From Paracoccaceae bacterium (lineage in GTDB: Bacteria; Pseudomonadota; Alphaproteobacteria; Rhodobacterales; Rhodobacteraceae), in assembly GCA_003564655.1 (NCBI GenBank), contig PXES01000228.1:1-14514 (forward strand): a DNA stretch of 14,514 nucleotides, in the 5' to 3' direction. Positions 13,763 to 14,514 of the stretch are shown piece by piece. Position numbers and translations under genes: made by a program. How positions within the stretch are numbered: the first letter of the stretch is position 1; every line of letters begins with the position of its first letter. Under the pieces are notes generated by a model. The model had not been told where the DNA came from. It did no database searches and saw nothing but the letters and a program-made list of their open reading frames with translations.

Positions 13763-14452
13763 TCAGACGCCGAGATAGGCGCTCTCGACCTCCGGCGTGA
13801 GGGCCTCGGGCAGACCCTGCCAGGCGACCGCGCCGCGTTCGAGGATCACGCAGTGATCCGCCACGGGCAGGAGTTCCGACAGCGCCTTGTCCACCATCAG
13901 GATCGACAACCCCTCGGCCTTGAGCGTCGCGATGGCCGCCCAGATCTCGCAGCGGATGACCGGGGCAAGTCCCTCGGTAGCCTCGTCCAGCAGCAGCAGG
14001 CGGGGGTTGGTCATCAATGCGCGGCCGATGGCGAGCATCTGCTGTTCGCCACCCGAAAGCGTTGCGGCGGATTGCTGCGCGCGTTCGGCAAGGCGCGGGA
14101 ACAGCCCATGCACGCGCGCCATGTCCCAGTAGCCCGGGCGGGCGGCGGCGATCAGGTTCTCCGCAACGTCGAGGTTGGGAAAGCAGCGCCTCCCCTCGGG
14201 CACCAGCCCCAGCCCCAGCCGCGCGGCGCGGAAGGACGGCCAGTCGCTAATGTCGCGCCCGGCGAAGCGCACGCGTCCGCTGCGCAGCGGCAGCATCCGG
14301 CAGGCGCTGGCGATGGTCGTCGTCTTGCCCATCCCGTTGCGCCCCATCAGCGCCACGGCCTGCCCCTCGGCCACCTTCAGGCTCACGCCGAACAGCGCCT
14401 GCGAGGCGCCGTAGAAGACCTGGAGGTCCTCAAGTTCCAGCAGCGCGGTCAT
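13763..14452 (-). CDS. livF: Branched-chain amino-acid-type ABC transporter ATPase LivF
   Basis: The product is 229 aa, typical of LivF. It hydrolyses ATP at the cytoplasmic face to drive uptake by a LivFGHM-type importer. Walker A is GRNGMGKT (37-44), the Q-loop region is VPEGRRCFPNLDVAENL (84-100, with Glu as is common in LivF), the signature is LSGGEQQ (132-138), and Walker B is LLLLDE (152-157) with catalytic E157. The switch position carries MVDKA (186-190) rather than the common VEQN or VEH. The ATG overlaps the livG stop as ATGA, with GAGGAGG just upstream. The substrate cannot be fixed from the ATPase, since LivF relatives also serve amides and aromatic acids. Confidence 0.92.
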   Translation of the reverse strand: MTALLELEDLQVFYGASQALFGVSLKVAEGQAVALMGRNGMGKTTTIASACRMLPLRSGRVRFAGRDISDWPSFRAARLGLGLVPEGRRCFPNLDVAENLIAAARPGYWDMARVHGLFPRLAERAQQSAATLSGGEQQMLAIGRALMTNPRLLLLDEATEGLAPVIRCEIWAAIATLKAEGLSILMVDKALSELLPVADHCVILERGAVAWQGLPEALTPEVESAYLGV

Positions 14453-14514
14453 GGCGCGGCCTCCTCGCCCAGATAGACGGCGCGGACCTGCGCATTGGCG
14501 CGGATCTCGGCGGC
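14449..14514 (-). CDS. livG: ABC transporter ATPase LivG (C-terminal fragment)
   Basis: The last 21 codons before the TGA at 14449-14451 are visible, ending EIRANAQVRAVYLGEE plus four residues. This matches the LivG C-terminus, where a helix ends in a conserved AYLGE. The rest lies beyond the right edge. The ATGA overlap with livF shows that the two are translated as a pair. Confidence 0.85.
   Translation of the reverse strand, partial: AAEIRANAQVRAVYLGEEAAP

Noticed and set aside
1..14514. CRISPR arrays, tRNA or rRNA genes, insertion sequences, phage or defence genes
   Set aside because: I looked for spaced direct repeats, cloverleaf-like segments, transposase motifs and defence domains, and found none.

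Overview
This is a GC-rich segment (roughly two thirds G+C by eye) of an alphaproteobacterial chromosome, most likely from the Rhodobacteraceae (Rhodobacter/Paracoccus/Roseobacter relatives). The evidence is the gene order ccoN-O-Q-P, ccoG, fixH, with a universal stress gene and fnrL-hemN next to ccoN. This is the arrangement known from Rhodobacter-type genomes, and the protein sequences are of that type.

Left part (1-6552): on the minus strand, read from right to left, lie ccoN, ccoO, ccoQ and ccoP. They encode the cbb3-type high-affinity cytochrome c oxidase. Further along are ccoG and the first codons of fixH, which belong to its assembly operon. A LysR-type regulator and a divergently oriented 49-codon small ORF with a strong terminator sit between ccoP and ccoG. 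A perfect FNR box (TTGA-N6-TCAA) lies upstream of ccoN, shared with the divergent stress gene. A second one lies upstream of ccoG.

Middle (6553-9680): a tandem universal stress protein (+), the oxygen sensor FnrL (-), and the oxygen-independent coproporphyrinogen III oxidase HemN (+). A third FNR box separates the divergent fnrL and hemN starts. Together these form a microaerobic/anaerobic switch: FnrL senses low oxygen, and the likely targets are the high-affinity oxidase, its maturation genes, a stress protein and the oxygen-independent haem step that supplies haem for the oxidase.

Right part (9681-14514): a periplasmic DUF1007 protein translationally coupled to a NicO/RcnA-type nickel-cobalt transporter, then a MATE exporter overlapping an EamA-type (DMT) transporter, all on the plus strand. 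The window ends with convergent minus-strand livF and the tail of livG, from a branched-chain amino-acid-type ABC transporter. A GC hairpin and a long imperfect inverted repeat fill the gap between the EamA and livF genes.

I see no tRNA, rRNA, CRISPR array, insertion sequence or prophage gene. Nothing here looks like a wholly new multi-gene system. The points most worth a second look are the operator geometry at fnrL/hemN, the LysR/small-ORF insertion in the cco cluster, the DUF1007-NicO metal module and the 58-bp inverted repeat.
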